From assembly GCA_002307065.1 (NCBI GenBank), contig DBTN01000012.1:96725-160724 (forward strand): 64,000 nt of DNA. Direction: 5' to 3'. Of the stretch, positions 1 through 7,889 are shown piece after piece (position 1 is the first letter of the stretch; each line of letters opens with the position of its first letter). The stretch is from Akkermansiaceae bacterium UBA1315 (lineage in GTDB: Bacteria > Verrucomicrobiota > Verrucomicrobiia > Verrucomicrobiales > Akkermansiaceae). Under the pieces are notes generated by a model, which was not told the origin of the DNA, made no database searches, and worked only from the letters and a program-made list of their open reading frames with translations. The translations under genes were made by a program, and so were the position numbers.

Positions 1-2
1 AA

Positions 3-1949
3 GTTCCTCCGTTCGAGATCACCGATGACAGCGAGCTTTTCAGCGAGCGCATCGAGAGCACGGTTTCCTCGCTGCTTTCACTGCTCGGAGTAGATGTCGA
101 TTCCGCCCAAGGGTCGGAACCGGTTTTGTTATCGACCATTTTCCAAAAGGTCTGGTCGGAGGGAAAAGATATCACTTTGGAAAACCTGATCCGGTATATC
201 CAGAAGCCGCCGTTTGATAAAGTCGGGGTGATTGATCTGGAGTCGTTCTTGCCCGAAAAATCCCGGCAGACCCTGGCGTTGAAGTTTAACAATCTGCTCG
301 CGTCGCCCGGTTTCGCCACATGGCTGGAAGGTCCGCCTTTGGATATGGCAAACATGCTGCATACCAACTCGGGAAAGCCGCGCATTTCGATCTTCTCGAT
401 CGCTCATCTCGGGGATGCCGAGCGGATGTTTTTCGTCAGCCTTTTGTTGAATCAATTGCTCGGCTGGATGCGTTCGCAAAATGGCACCACTTCCTTAAGG
501 GCGCTGTTTTATATGGATGAGATCTTCGGTTATCTTCCCCCGACCGCCAATCCGCCCTCAAAAAAGCCGATGATCACTTTGCTCAAGCAAGGCCGGGCTT
601 TTGGACTTGGTTGTTTGTTGGCGACGCAAAACCCGGTCGATCTCGATTACAAGGCGCTTTCGAATATCGGGACCTGGTTTCTCGGGCGCTTGCAAACCGA
701 GCGCGACAAACTCCGCGTGCTGGATGGCCTCGAAGGCGCCGCCGGATCGCAGAACGCGAAGTTTGACCGATCTTCAATGGAAAAGCTGATCTCCGGTTTG
801 GGCAATCGCGTTTTCCTGATGAATAATGTCCACGACGATGCTCCGACGCTTTTTCACGTCCGCTGGGTCATGAGCTATCTTACCGGTCCGCTGGCACGCA
901 CCCAGATCAAGGCCTTGATGGATCCGAAACGTGGCGAATTCGAAACTCGCCCATCCTCATCTTCTCCGGACGACGGCGGCTTCGCAGGCATGCCTGGCCT
1001 CACGCCGACTGCGCCGGAAAAAGCCAAAGGCGCCCGCCCGGTCGTCGGTGCCGGCGTGAAAGAGATCTTCGTCCCGCCTGCGGGAAATGCCGACGACATC
1101 ATTTATAAGCCACACCTCTTGCGAACCGGTGTCGTCCATTTCTCCTCCGCGAAAATCGGCGTCGACGGCAGTGCCACCGTGCGTTTTGTCAATCCCATCA
1201 AACCGGATAAAATCGATCTCTCCGTCAGCCTGCCCCCGCCGTTGAAATTGGACCCGGAAAACTCTCAACCTCCCGAAGAAGCAAGCTTCAGCGAACTCCC
1301 CGGGTTTGCGATGAACGCCGCCAATTACAAACAAGTGGAAAAAACCTTCACCGAGGAGCTCTATCGCGAACAGCGGCTGGAAGTATTCTCCTGCCCGGCA
1401 TTAAAAGCGTGGTCGAAATTCAACGAAACCGAAGCCGAGTTTCGCATGCGCCTCCAGCACCAAGCCCGCGAAGCCCGCGACGCTGCCGTTGGCAAAATGC
1501 GCGATGCCACTGCGAAAAAAATCAGCACTCTCGAAAATCAACGCCGCACGGCACAAGGTCAACTTGATCGGCAAAAGGCCGAATCCACCTCTGCCAAAAT
1601 GCAAGCCGGTGTTTCGATCCTCGGCGGTCTCCTCAGTGCGGTCCTCGGCAAAAAGGCCGGGCTCGGCACCCTGACCAAAGGCACCTCCGCCCTCACCAAA
1701 GGAACCGCTGCCTACAAACAAATGCAGGACGTCACCGCCGCCGAAGAAAAAGTCGAAAGCATCGACGCCCAAATCGATACGGTCCGCCAGGAAATCGAAA
1801 CCGAAGCCAGCCGCATCGCCGAGCAATACGATCCATCAACCATCGCCCTCGAAACCGAATCAATCAAACCCACCCGCGCCGACGTCAAAGTCGAACTCGT
1901 CGCCCTCCTCTGGCTCCCCTTCGACGGGCGGGGAGAGCAGGCTTGGTGA
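3..1949 (+). CDS. HerA/DUF87-type ATPase with coiled-coil tail (5' end cut by window)
   Basis: The reading frame is open from base 3 with no stop, so the gene begins outside the window; the first in-window start-like codon (TTG at 126) is not a credible start. At least 648 residues are visible. The Walker A loop must lie upstream. What remains of the motor is a Walker B-like stretch (ALFYMDEIFGYLP) and a sensor-like segment (LLATQNPVDLD), typical of HerA/VirB4-like hexameric DNA translocases. The C-terminal third is charged, Ala/Glu/Lys/Gln-rich and predicted coiled coil, with a Gly/Leu-rich break (around GGLLSAVLGKK). HerA relatives pump or unwind DNA, in repair or in defence islands. The partners that would tell which are outside the window. 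Family assignment is good, role unknown. Confidence 0.8.
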   Translation, partial: VPPFEITDDSELFSERIESTVSSLLSLLGVDVDSAQGSEPVLLSTIFQKVWSEGKDITLENLIRYIQKPPFDKVGVIDLESFLPEKSRQTLALKFNNLLASPGFATWLEGPPLDMANMLHTNSGKPRISIFSIAHLGDAERMFFVSLLLNQLLGWMRSQNGTTSLRALFYMDEIFGYLPPTANPPSKKPMITLLKQGRAFGLGCLLATQNPVDLDYKALSNIGTWFLGRLQTERDKLRVLDGLEGAAGSQNAKFDRSSMEKLISGLGNRVFLMNNVHDDAPTLFHVRWVMSYLTGPLARTQIKALMDPKRGEFETRPSSSSPDDGGFAGMPGLTPTAPEKAKGARPVVGAGVKEIFVPPAGNADDIIYKPHLLRTGVVHFSSAKIGVDGSATVRFVNPIKPDKIDLSVSLPPPLKLDPENSQPPEEASFSELPGFAMNAANYKQVEKTFTEELYREQRLEVFSCPALKAWSKFNETEAEFRMRLQHQAREARDAAVGKMRDATAKKISTLENQRRTAQGQLDRQKAESTSAKMQAGVSILGGLLSAVLGKKAGLGTLTKGTSALTKGTAAYKQMQDVTAAEEKVESIDAQIDTVRQEIETEASRIAEQYDPSTIALETESIKPTRADVKVELVALLWLPFDGRGEQAW

Positions 1950-2251
1950 TGATTGTTAATATCGAGCTCATCCACGACTGCCGACAGAAGCGGAATTGAG
2001 ATGGCAGGGCTGGGAGTTATAATTTCGTAAAACGGCGGCGACACAACGACTTCTAGTGGTCGATGGGTGCGGTTTGTCGCAATCGCTTTCGTTTAGAGAG
2101 ATCGTCCTCTCAACTCAGCATTCTAAGCGTCGGTTCCTCTCTTGCTGGAGAGAATGTGAACGACTTCGGCGGCTCGTCCGGCTGTCCGGGAATATGGGCA
2201 CTGATAGGTTTCAGCGACGAGCATTTATCGAAACTAAACGGATGGTTAGAT
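1950..2251. other. Gene-free stretch
   Basis: Between the HerA-like stop and the end of the methyltransferase gene I see no convincing gene, RNA, hairpin terminator or repeat. The short open frames here have no recognisable protein character. Confidence 0.5.
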
Positions 2252-2863
2252 TCAGGACGCGGCTTTTTGAAGGATGAGGTACAGATGCAGCTCGGGAAAT
2301 TGGTCATATTCGAGATGTCGGCAAATGCACCCCTGCTGGGAGGCAAGGTCCAAAATCCGGGGGATTGCCAAGGCCGCATGATACAACGGCTGTCCCAAAA
2401 AGGGATTGGTAACCTCCCCGGGCTGATCCACGCCACCGCTGGTGAAAATCAGAATTCCGCTTGGGCTCAGGCCCTCGCACAGCTTTCTGAGGATTGCTTC
2501 CTGATCGGCAAGCGGCACATGCCAGATGCTGTCCCATGCTGAAATGAAATCGTAAGGCTTTGGAAAGTCCCATCTGCAGATGTCGGCCAGATGGAAATGC
2601 ACATTCGGATGCCTCTGTTGCGCCAACCGCAGCATCTCGGGGGAAATATCGAGACCTTCGACTTCAAAACCCTCCGCAAGCAGCAGGTCGATGAATCGCC
2701 CGCTGCTACCGCAGCCGATGTCGATGGCGTGCTCCTTTTGAGAAGCAAAACGCAAGGCTCGCTGGTGCTGGGCTATCCCGTTGGACCGATTGAATTTGTC
2801 ACTATTCCAGTGCGATGCGAGCTGGTCGTAGTTTTTTGCGGTCTGCTGTGGAGTCAGGTGCAT
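2252..2863 (-). CDS. Class I SAM-dependent methyltransferase
   Basis: A 203-residue protein with the Rossmann-fold methyltransferase signature: motif I AIDIGCGSSGRF near residue 48, the acidic end of beta-2 in VEGLDISPEML, and a post-motif region DFISAWDSIWHVP. The substrate cannot be told. I chose ATG at 2863 (MHLTPQQTAKNYDQ) because it starts just before the usual first helix. The frame stays open to an ATG at 3049, which would add a 62-residue, partly hydrophobic extension with no family support. It lies alone, convergent with the HerA-like gene. No Shine-Dalgarno sequence precedes it. Confidence 0.8.
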   Translation of the reverse strand: MHLTPQQTAKNYDQLASHWNSDKFNRSNGIAQHQRALRFASQKEHAIDIGCGSSGRFIDLLLAEGFEVEGLDISPEMLRLAQQRHPNVHFHLADICRWDFPKPYDFISAWDSIWHVPLADQEAILRKLCEGLSPSGILIFTSGGVDQPGEVTNPFLGQPLYHAALAIPRILDLASQQGCICRHLEYDQFPELHLYLILQKAAS

Positions 2864-3382
2864 GTCCAGCCGGGTAGAAAGTCGATCAATTCGCGGGGAG
2901 AGATTGGTTGCTTTGCCTTGTCCGGCATTTTTCCGATCGAGAATCGACGCAATTCCCAATGCGATAAACCTCACGGGTAAAGAAAAAATGCCGACACAAA
3001 GAAGCGCAATCGGGCTTTGAGCGTCAAGATTCCAGTAAAACGCTTCCAACTAAACACACGCAAACCACAGCAAATATAAAATCGACCCAATAATAGGGCT
3101 GATCTGACTGCCAATTTTTTTCATTGAGCAGGCAGTCACCCGCGATGCCAGCAGCGGACCAACAGAAAAGGGATGAAGAACAAGGCCTGTTATAAATCAA
3201 AGTGACTTCGCACAGAAAAGTATCGTTCCAGCAATTAGCACAATGCTGCTAATGTTAAGTGCGGAGGTTTCATTTTTGCCGAATATCTGCACGTGATCAC
3301 CACCAACGGGCGAGCGAGTCGATCACGGGAGTGCGGTGAGAGTCAGGTGAAATCATCGAAAGGGGACGGCTGACCCTGAATT
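2864..3382. other. Gene-free stretch, possible promoter region
   Basis: About 520 bp without a supported gene. It is more AT-rich than its surroundings and may carry the promoter of the minus-strand methyltransferase. The left 186 bp could instead code for an N-terminal extension of that gene. No repeats or structured RNA were recognised. Confidence 0.4.
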
Positions 3383-3760
3383 TCATGGTCTAAGGTGCAA
3401 TGCATCCGATGGGATCGGATGGTCCAAATCGAACACTCGCACTCGGGCAGTTTGTTCTTTCACATTGGTTGAAAGAACCATCCCATAGAAATCAGAATCT
3501 CCCTCGGGAATCTGCTCACCCGGACCCACTTCTACCTTAAAGGGTTTTTCGCCCCAAACGGTGAAAACACAAACGCCGTTGCGCGATACGCGTGCAAGAT
3601 CGAGGCCGATTGCATTAGGTTTCCCTGCGGACAATGTGAAGTCTTGTGACGAGAGCGGCGGTGCAGTGCCCATTTTTGTCCCTCTGAGATGACTTTGAAT
3701 GGCACAGGAAGGTGACAATGCGACCAGGAAAAGAGTGGTTAGCAGCATGATTCGGCTCAT
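3383..3760 (-). CDS. Small putative lipoprotein, unknown function
   Basis: A 125-residue protein with a short lipoprotein-type signal: MSRIMLLTTLFLVALSPSC, where the Cys at residue 19 follows a hydrophobic core in a lipobox-like context. The mature part is polar, with no domain I recognise, and has a beta-rich look (CVFTVWGEKPFKVEVGPGEQ). It would be anchored to a membrane facing the periplasm. It stands alone between the methyltransferase and the tRNA gene. The coding call rests on the signal sequence and an uninterrupted frame. Confidence 0.55.
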   Translation of the reverse strand: MSRIMLLTTLFLVALSPSCAIQSHLRGTKMGTAPPLSSQDFTLSAGKPNAIGLDLARVSRNGVCVFTVWGEKPFKVEVGPGEQIPEGDSDFYGMVLSTNVKEQTARVRVFDLDHPIPSDALHLRP

Positions 3761-4069
3761 CTTGGTTGATTCTATCTGAATTCGACTTCGAAGTCAGGGG
3801 AGAGTTGTGCTGCTACGTTGAGGCTAAAGATCGGCTTTTTCGTCGAAATACGTCCTCCGAATTGGTGGTCGCTCCGGGGAAGATGATCAGAATGGACTCC
3901 TATCGGTCGAATGGTCTGCGAATCGCTTGTGTTCGGAAAACGCCTCTGGTGCCAGGAAACTCGGTGCAGCCAGCTCTTCGGTCTACCCGAGCCTTTTTTC
4001 CAATCTTTTTTGGCTACGAAAATCCGCTTGCGCTTGGCGGGCGGGTTTCGCAGCATCGCCGCACTCCAA
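3761..4069. other. Gene-free stretch upstream of tRNA-Leu
   Basis: About 310 bp with open frames on both strands but no recognisable protein. The plus-strand frame runs into the tRNA gene, which argues against it being real. It presumably contains the tRNA promoter; I could not assign one with confidence. Confidence 0.4.
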
Positions 4070-4149
4070 GGCGGCTTGGCGGAATTGGTAGACGCGCTCG
4101 ACTCAAAATCGAGTTCTAACGAGTGTGGGTTCGAGTCCCACAGCCGCTA
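4070..4149 (+). tRNA. tRNA-Leu (anticodon CAA)
   Basis: The sequence folds as a class II tRNA of 80 nt. The acceptor stem is GGCGGCT/AGCCGCT with one G-U pair at its end. The D arm GCG-GAATTGGTAGA-CGC is typical of leucine tRNAs. The anticodon stem CTCGA/TCGAG encloses loop CTCAAAA (anticodon CAA at 4104-4106). A variable arm of about 11 nt follows, then T arm GTGGG-TTCGAGT-CCCAC. The 3' CCA is not encoded. The CAA anticodon reads UUG codons. Confidence 0.95.
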
Positions 4150-4220
4150 CTTTTTGAAGAGGAGTTATCCGTTCCGATTGTTGACGGAATGAGGTTGAGC
4201 GGAAACACTCGGGCCAACGC

Positions 4221-5036
4221 ATGGCCGCAGCTCACACGATTGGAATTATTGCAGGGAATGGGGTTTATCCGGAGACGTTCATCGCGGCGGCTCGGGTGAA
4301 ATCGCCGGGGACACGGTTGGTGGTGGTGGCTTTTGAGGGGGAGACGCAGCCGGAATTGGCGGAAAAAGCGGATGCGATTTTGTGGGTGCGGGTCGGCCAG
4401 CTCTCGAAGTTGATCAAGTTTTTCCGCAAGGAGGGAGCGAAGGAGGCGGTGATGATGGGGCAGATTTCGCCGAAAAATTTGTTCGATCTGCGACCGGATT
4501 TGCGGATTTTGATGATGCTGGCGCGGGTGAAGGAGCGGAATGCGGAGACGCTTTTTGGCGCGATTGGCGAGGAGTTGGCGAAGGATGGGATCACGCTTTT
4601 ACCGGCGACGACGTTTCTGGAGGATCATCTTCCGGGACCCGGACCGGTTTGCGGACCGGTTTTTAAGAAACGGCAGCTGACGGATGCGGATTTTGGGTTT
4701 CGCATTGCGAAGCAAACGAGCGCCTTGGACATCGGGCAGACGGTTTTGGTGCGTCATGGCACGGTGTTGGCGGTCGAGGCTTTTGAGGGGACGAACGCGT
4801 GTATTTTACGCGGCGGCGAATTGGGGCGGGGGAAGGAGGTGATGTTGGTGAAAGTGTCGAAGCCGAATCAGGACATGCGCTTCGATGTGCCGGTGGTGGG
4901 GCCGCAAACGATTGAGACGTGTGTGAAAGCAGGCGTCGGGGGAATTGCGATCGAGGCGGGGAAGACGTTGATTTTAGAAAAGGAAAAGGTCGCTCAGCTC
5001 TGTGCTCAGCACGGGATTGGGATTCACGCGGTTTGA
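4221..5036 (+). CDS. lpxI: UDP-2,3-diacylglucosamine pyrophosphatase LpxI
   Basis: A 271-residue cytoplasmic protein matching the LpxI (DUF1009) family over its whole length. The N-terminal domain starts IGIIAGNGVYPETF and contains the conserved MMGQISP segment. The C-terminal catalytic domain carries EAFEGTNACILRGG and LVKVSKPNQDMRFDVPVVGPQTI. LpxI hydrolyses UDP-2,3-diacylglucosamine to lipid X in lipid A synthesis, replacing LpxH, so the organism should have an LPS-type outer membrane. It sits 71 bp after tRNA-Leu and converges with the GNAT gene. No Shine-Dalgarno motif is visible. Confidence 0.93.
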   Translation: MAAAHTIGIIAGNGVYPETFIAAARVKSPGTRLVVVAFEGETQPELAEKADAILWVRVGQLSKLIKFFRKEGAKEAVMMGQISPKNLFDLRPDLRILMMLARVKERNAETLFGAIGEELAKDGITLLPATTFLEDHLPGPGPVCGPVFKKRQLTDADFGFRIAKQTSALDIGQTVLVRHGTVLAVEAFEGTNACILRGGELGRGKEVMLVKVSKPNQDMRFDVPVVGPQTIETCVKAGVGGIAIEAGKTLILEKEKVAQLCAQHGIGIHAV

Positions 5037-5051
5037 GCGGCGTGAGGGTGG

Positions 5052-5522
5052 TTACGGTAAAATATCGCCGTAGATGCCCGGATCGCTGCCAGGGATTTCG
5101 ATGGCACCGCAGGCTTTTGCGTAAAATTCTTTGGGGCCGACGCCGCCGATGATCGCGTAGGCGAAACCGGTATCTCGTAGGCCTTCGAGGGATTTCATCA
5201 GCAAGCCTTTTCCCAATCCGAGGCCGCGGGCGTCTTCCGAGACACCGGTGGGACCGAAAAATCCGCGCATGGTCGTGTCATAGCAGGCGAAGCCGAGGAT
5301 TTTTCGATCGCGGGTGGCGATGTAGCAGGCGACCGGTTGGCGGGTCAGGGCGACTTCGATTTCGCTGACCCATTTGGGTGAGAAATGTTGTGCGGCAAAA
5401 GCGGTGATCGTGTGTTTTTCGAAGGCGCGTGCACGCCGGAGCGTGATGCCCGCAGTGGAGATTTTGTCATACAATTCCTTCGAATCCGCCAAGTCGTAGA
5501 GGCGCACCAGCATGTCGATCAT
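5052..5522 (-). CDS. GNAT family N-acetyltransferase
   Basis: A 156-residue protein with a GNAT core: the beta-4 strand ILGFACYDTTMRGFFGPTGV is followed by the acetyl-CoA pyrophosphate loop in SEDARGLGLGKGLL, near residues 95-108. The substrate is unknown. The frame is open much further upstream, but that part is antisense to the propeller gene. I therefore chose ATG at 5522 (MIDML); an ATG at 5513 is also possible. Its start is 75 bp from the divergent start at 5598, so the two promoters share this gap. Confidence 0.8.
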   Translation of the reverse strand: MIDMLVRLYDLADSKELYDKISTAGITLRRARAFEKHTITAFAAQHFSPKWVSEIEVALTRQPVACYIATRDRKILGFACYDTTMRGFFGPTGVSEDARGLGLGKGLLMKSLEGLRDTGFAYAIIGGVGPKEFYAKACGAIEIPGSDPGIYGDILP

Positions 5523-5597
5523 GAGAGGATGCAATCGTAGCGGAGGCAGGGAGCAAAGCGCGAAATTTCTTTGCAAAGGAGGCCTTCTTCCTCTCCT

Positions 5598-7874
5598 ATG
5601 ATGGAACCTATGCAAAATTTTAAGGCCACATTTGTCGCCACGGCTGTTTTTGTTCAGGCGGCCTACTCTGCGGAATCCGACAAAAAGTGGTTCGAAGAAA
5701 TGGTCATCGGCCCGGCGTGGTCGAATACGTTTTGTGATGAATTTAAAGTGGAACCCGGCAAGCGCGCTGCGGCTCTTAAAGGAATTCTTTTGGATCTTGG
5801 TGACGATCAGCGCGCCCTTTTCGACACCGAAACCCTTCGTCTCGTCACCGCGTATCAAGGCGGGATTCACTGGGGGGGAACTCCTTGGACCGGAGATCAC
5901 GGGGCGCTGATGGGGTTGAAAAACGAAAACCCGCTCTTTAACACCGCGGCGGCTCCGGGCTGGGCGGATGCTTCCGGTTCTTTCGAAGACAAGCGGCCGA
6001 TCCCCGGTTATGGCAATCTCGCGCACGCCTCCTACCAAGGGTATTTCCGCCATGGCGGGACGATCGTCCTCGATTACCGGGTCCACGGCGCACCGGTTCT
6101 GGAGAACGTCCAATCGAAGGAGGGCGTGCTCACCCGCTCGTTCCAAATGGGAAAACGTGAGCGGGATCTGGTGCTTTTTCTTGCGGATGAAGCGGGCGCT
6201 TTCACCGTAGAGGCGGATGGAAGTGCGGCGAAATCCGCGAGTGGCTTGGAAGTTTTCGCGACGGGTGGGGCGAAACTTTCCGCTGACGCGAAACTGCCGA
6301 ATCGGTTGCTCGCCAGGTTTGCCAAAGGCGAGGCGGTCGACGCGCAGATCGCGTTTGCTCGGGGTGCTGCGCCCAAACCTTCGGCAGCCCCGGATTTCAA
6401 GGTTCTCACCGCTGGCGGCCCGGCGCTTTATCCGGAGATCCTCGAGACCCAAGGCATCGTCTCCGGCAATCCAACCGAGCCGTATGTTACCGACATCGTC
6501 ACGCTGCCGACGGACAATCCGTGGAAGGCGAATCTGCGTTTTGGAGGTTTCGATTTCATCGACGAAGATTCCGCTGCGCTTTCCAGTTGGAACGGGGACG
6601 TGTGGGTGGTGAGAGGGTTGAAAGGTGATTGGTCGCGGCTGAAGTGGCAGCGCATCGCGTCCGGCCTTTTTGAAACCCTCGGGTTGAAGGTCGTGGACGG
6701 GAAGATTTACGTCAACGGACGGGACCAGATTACCCAGTTGATCGATCTCAATGGCGACGGTGAAACGGACCATTTTAAGGTTTTTAATCGAGATGTGATT
6801 ATTTCTTCGAATTTCCATGAGTTCGCTTTCGATCTTCAAACGGATCGCGAAGGAAATTTTTATTTTGCAAAAGCTTCACCGGTCCGTGGGGGTGGGCGTG
6901 GATTTGATCGGATCCTGCCGCATCATGGAATCGTTGCTAAAATTTCGCCGGATGGCGGGAAATTTGAAGTCATCGCAACCGGATTGCGTGCTCCGGGCGG
7001 GATGAGTGTCGGTCCGAATGGCGAAGTGACGACGGGCGAGAACGAGGGAACGTGGCAGCCGGCGTGCAAAATCAATTTTGCGACAAAGGCGCAATTACCG
7101 GTTTTCTTCGGTACGGAAGACTCCCGCCACGATTTGACAGAGGCTCCGTTTACTGAACCGCTTTGCTACTTGCCGATGGATGTCGACAATTCCGGCGGTG
7201 GCCAAGTGTGGGTGCCGAAAACGGCGAAATTCGGAGTGAATGAAGGAGATTTGCTCCACCTTTCGTATGGCCAATCGAGTATCTATCGGGTGCTTCCGGT
7301 GCCGCGCGGCAAGACGCTGCAAGGGGGCGTGGTGAAAATGCCGATCAAGCTGCTATCCTCCGCGATGCGTGCGCGTTTCCACCCAGACGGTTCGCTTTAC
7401 GTCATCGGATTTCGGGGTTGGCAAACCAACGCGGCGACGGAGGCGGCCTTTCAAAGAATCCGGTATCACGAGGGTGCAGTGGTCCCCGTTCCAAACCGGC
7501 TGGAATATACCTCGACCGGGGTGCGTCTGCATTTCGCGGACGCGCTTGATCCGGAGCTTGCGAACGATCCGACGAGCTTCAGCGCCGAGCGCTGGAAATA
7601 CGTGCGCGGTCCTCAATACGGCTCGGGCCAGTTCTCGGTGGATCATCCAGATGAGGCTGCGGAAGAGGCGGCGCTGAAAAGTGAATCGAAAGCCGTTCGC
7701 GTCCGCGATACCGTCGCCATCGAGTCCGCGAAGCTGGGTGAAGACGGCCAAAGCGTCGACCTCACGCTCGCCGGGTGGAGGCCCGCCATGCAGCTCAAGG
7801 TGTCTTTTGATTTGGAAGACAAAGGAGGGGAAATCCTGAAGGGTGACCTGTATTCGACGGTATATCCGGATTGA
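5598..7874 (+). CDS. Secreted DUF6797-like / sugar-dehydrogenase-type beta-propeller protein
   Basis: A 758-residue exported protein. It begins with a signal peptide (core ATFVATAVFVQAAYSA) and then a domain resembling what I recall as DUF6797 (FDTETLRLVTAYQGGIHWGG, near residues 75-95). A beta-propeller follows from about residue 330 to 600, with typical motifs such as DLNGDGETDHF, DREGNFYFAKA, GGMSVGPNGEVTTGENEG and RFHPDGSLYVIGFRGWQ. Such propellers in this phylum accompany c-type cytochromes and probably oxidise sugars or polyols. The cytochrome gene follows 15 bp downstream, surely in the same operon. ATG at 5598 is preferred over an upstream TTG at 5571; an AAAGGAGG run lies 15 bp before it, unusually far. 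The exact enzyme activity is not known. Confidence 0.75.
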   Translation: MMEPMQNFKATFVATAVFVQAAYSAESDKKWFEEMVIGPAWSNTFCDEFKVEPGKRAAALKGILLDLGDDQRALFDTETLRLVTAYQGGIHWGGTPWTGDHGALMGLKNENPLFNTAAAPGWADASGSFEDKRPIPGYGNLAHASYQGYFRHGGTIVLDYRVHGAPVLENVQSKEGVLTRSFQMGKRERDLVLFLADEAGAFTVEADGSAAKSASGLEVFATGGAKLSADAKLPNRLLARFAKGEAVDAQIAFARGAAPKPSAAPDFKVLTAGGPALYPEILETQGIVSGNPTEPYVTDIVTLPTDNPWKANLRFGGFDFIDEDSAALSSWNGDVWVVRGLKGDWSRLKWQRIASGLFETLGLKVVDGKIYVNGRDQITQLIDLNGDGETDHFKVFNRDVIISSNFHEFAFDLQTDREGNFYFAKASPVRGGGRGFDRILPHHGIVAKISPDGGKFEVIATGLRAPGGMSVGPNGEVTTGENEGTWQPACKINFATKAQLPVFFGTEDSRHDLTEAPFTEPLCYLPMDVDNSGGGQVWVPKTAKFGVNEGDLLHLSYGQSSIYRVLPVPRGKTLQGGVVKMPIKLLSSAMRARFHPDGSLYVIGFRGWQTNAATEAAFQRIRYHEGAVVPVPNRLEYTSTGVRLHFADALDPELANDPTSFSAERWKYVRGPQYGSGQFSVDHPDEAAEEAALKSESKAVRVRDTVAIESAKLGEDGQSVDLTLAGWRPAMQLKVSFDLEDKGGEILKGDLYSTVYPD

Positions 7875-7889
7875 TCACCTTTTACCGCC

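Noticed and set aside
3766..4119. Plus-strand open frame before and into tRNA-Leu
   Set aside because: It overlaps the tRNA gene and shows no domain or signal.
4070..4149. tRNA-Leu as attachment site of an integrated element
   Set aside because: I found no duplicated tRNA 3' end in the window, no integrase gene, and the core gene lpxI lies directly on the 3' side.
5523..6839. Long minus-strand N-terminal extension of the GNAT acetyltransferase
   Set aside because: It is antisense to the well-supported propeller gene, has Arg-rich low-quality sequence and no domain; the GNAT domain is complete without it.
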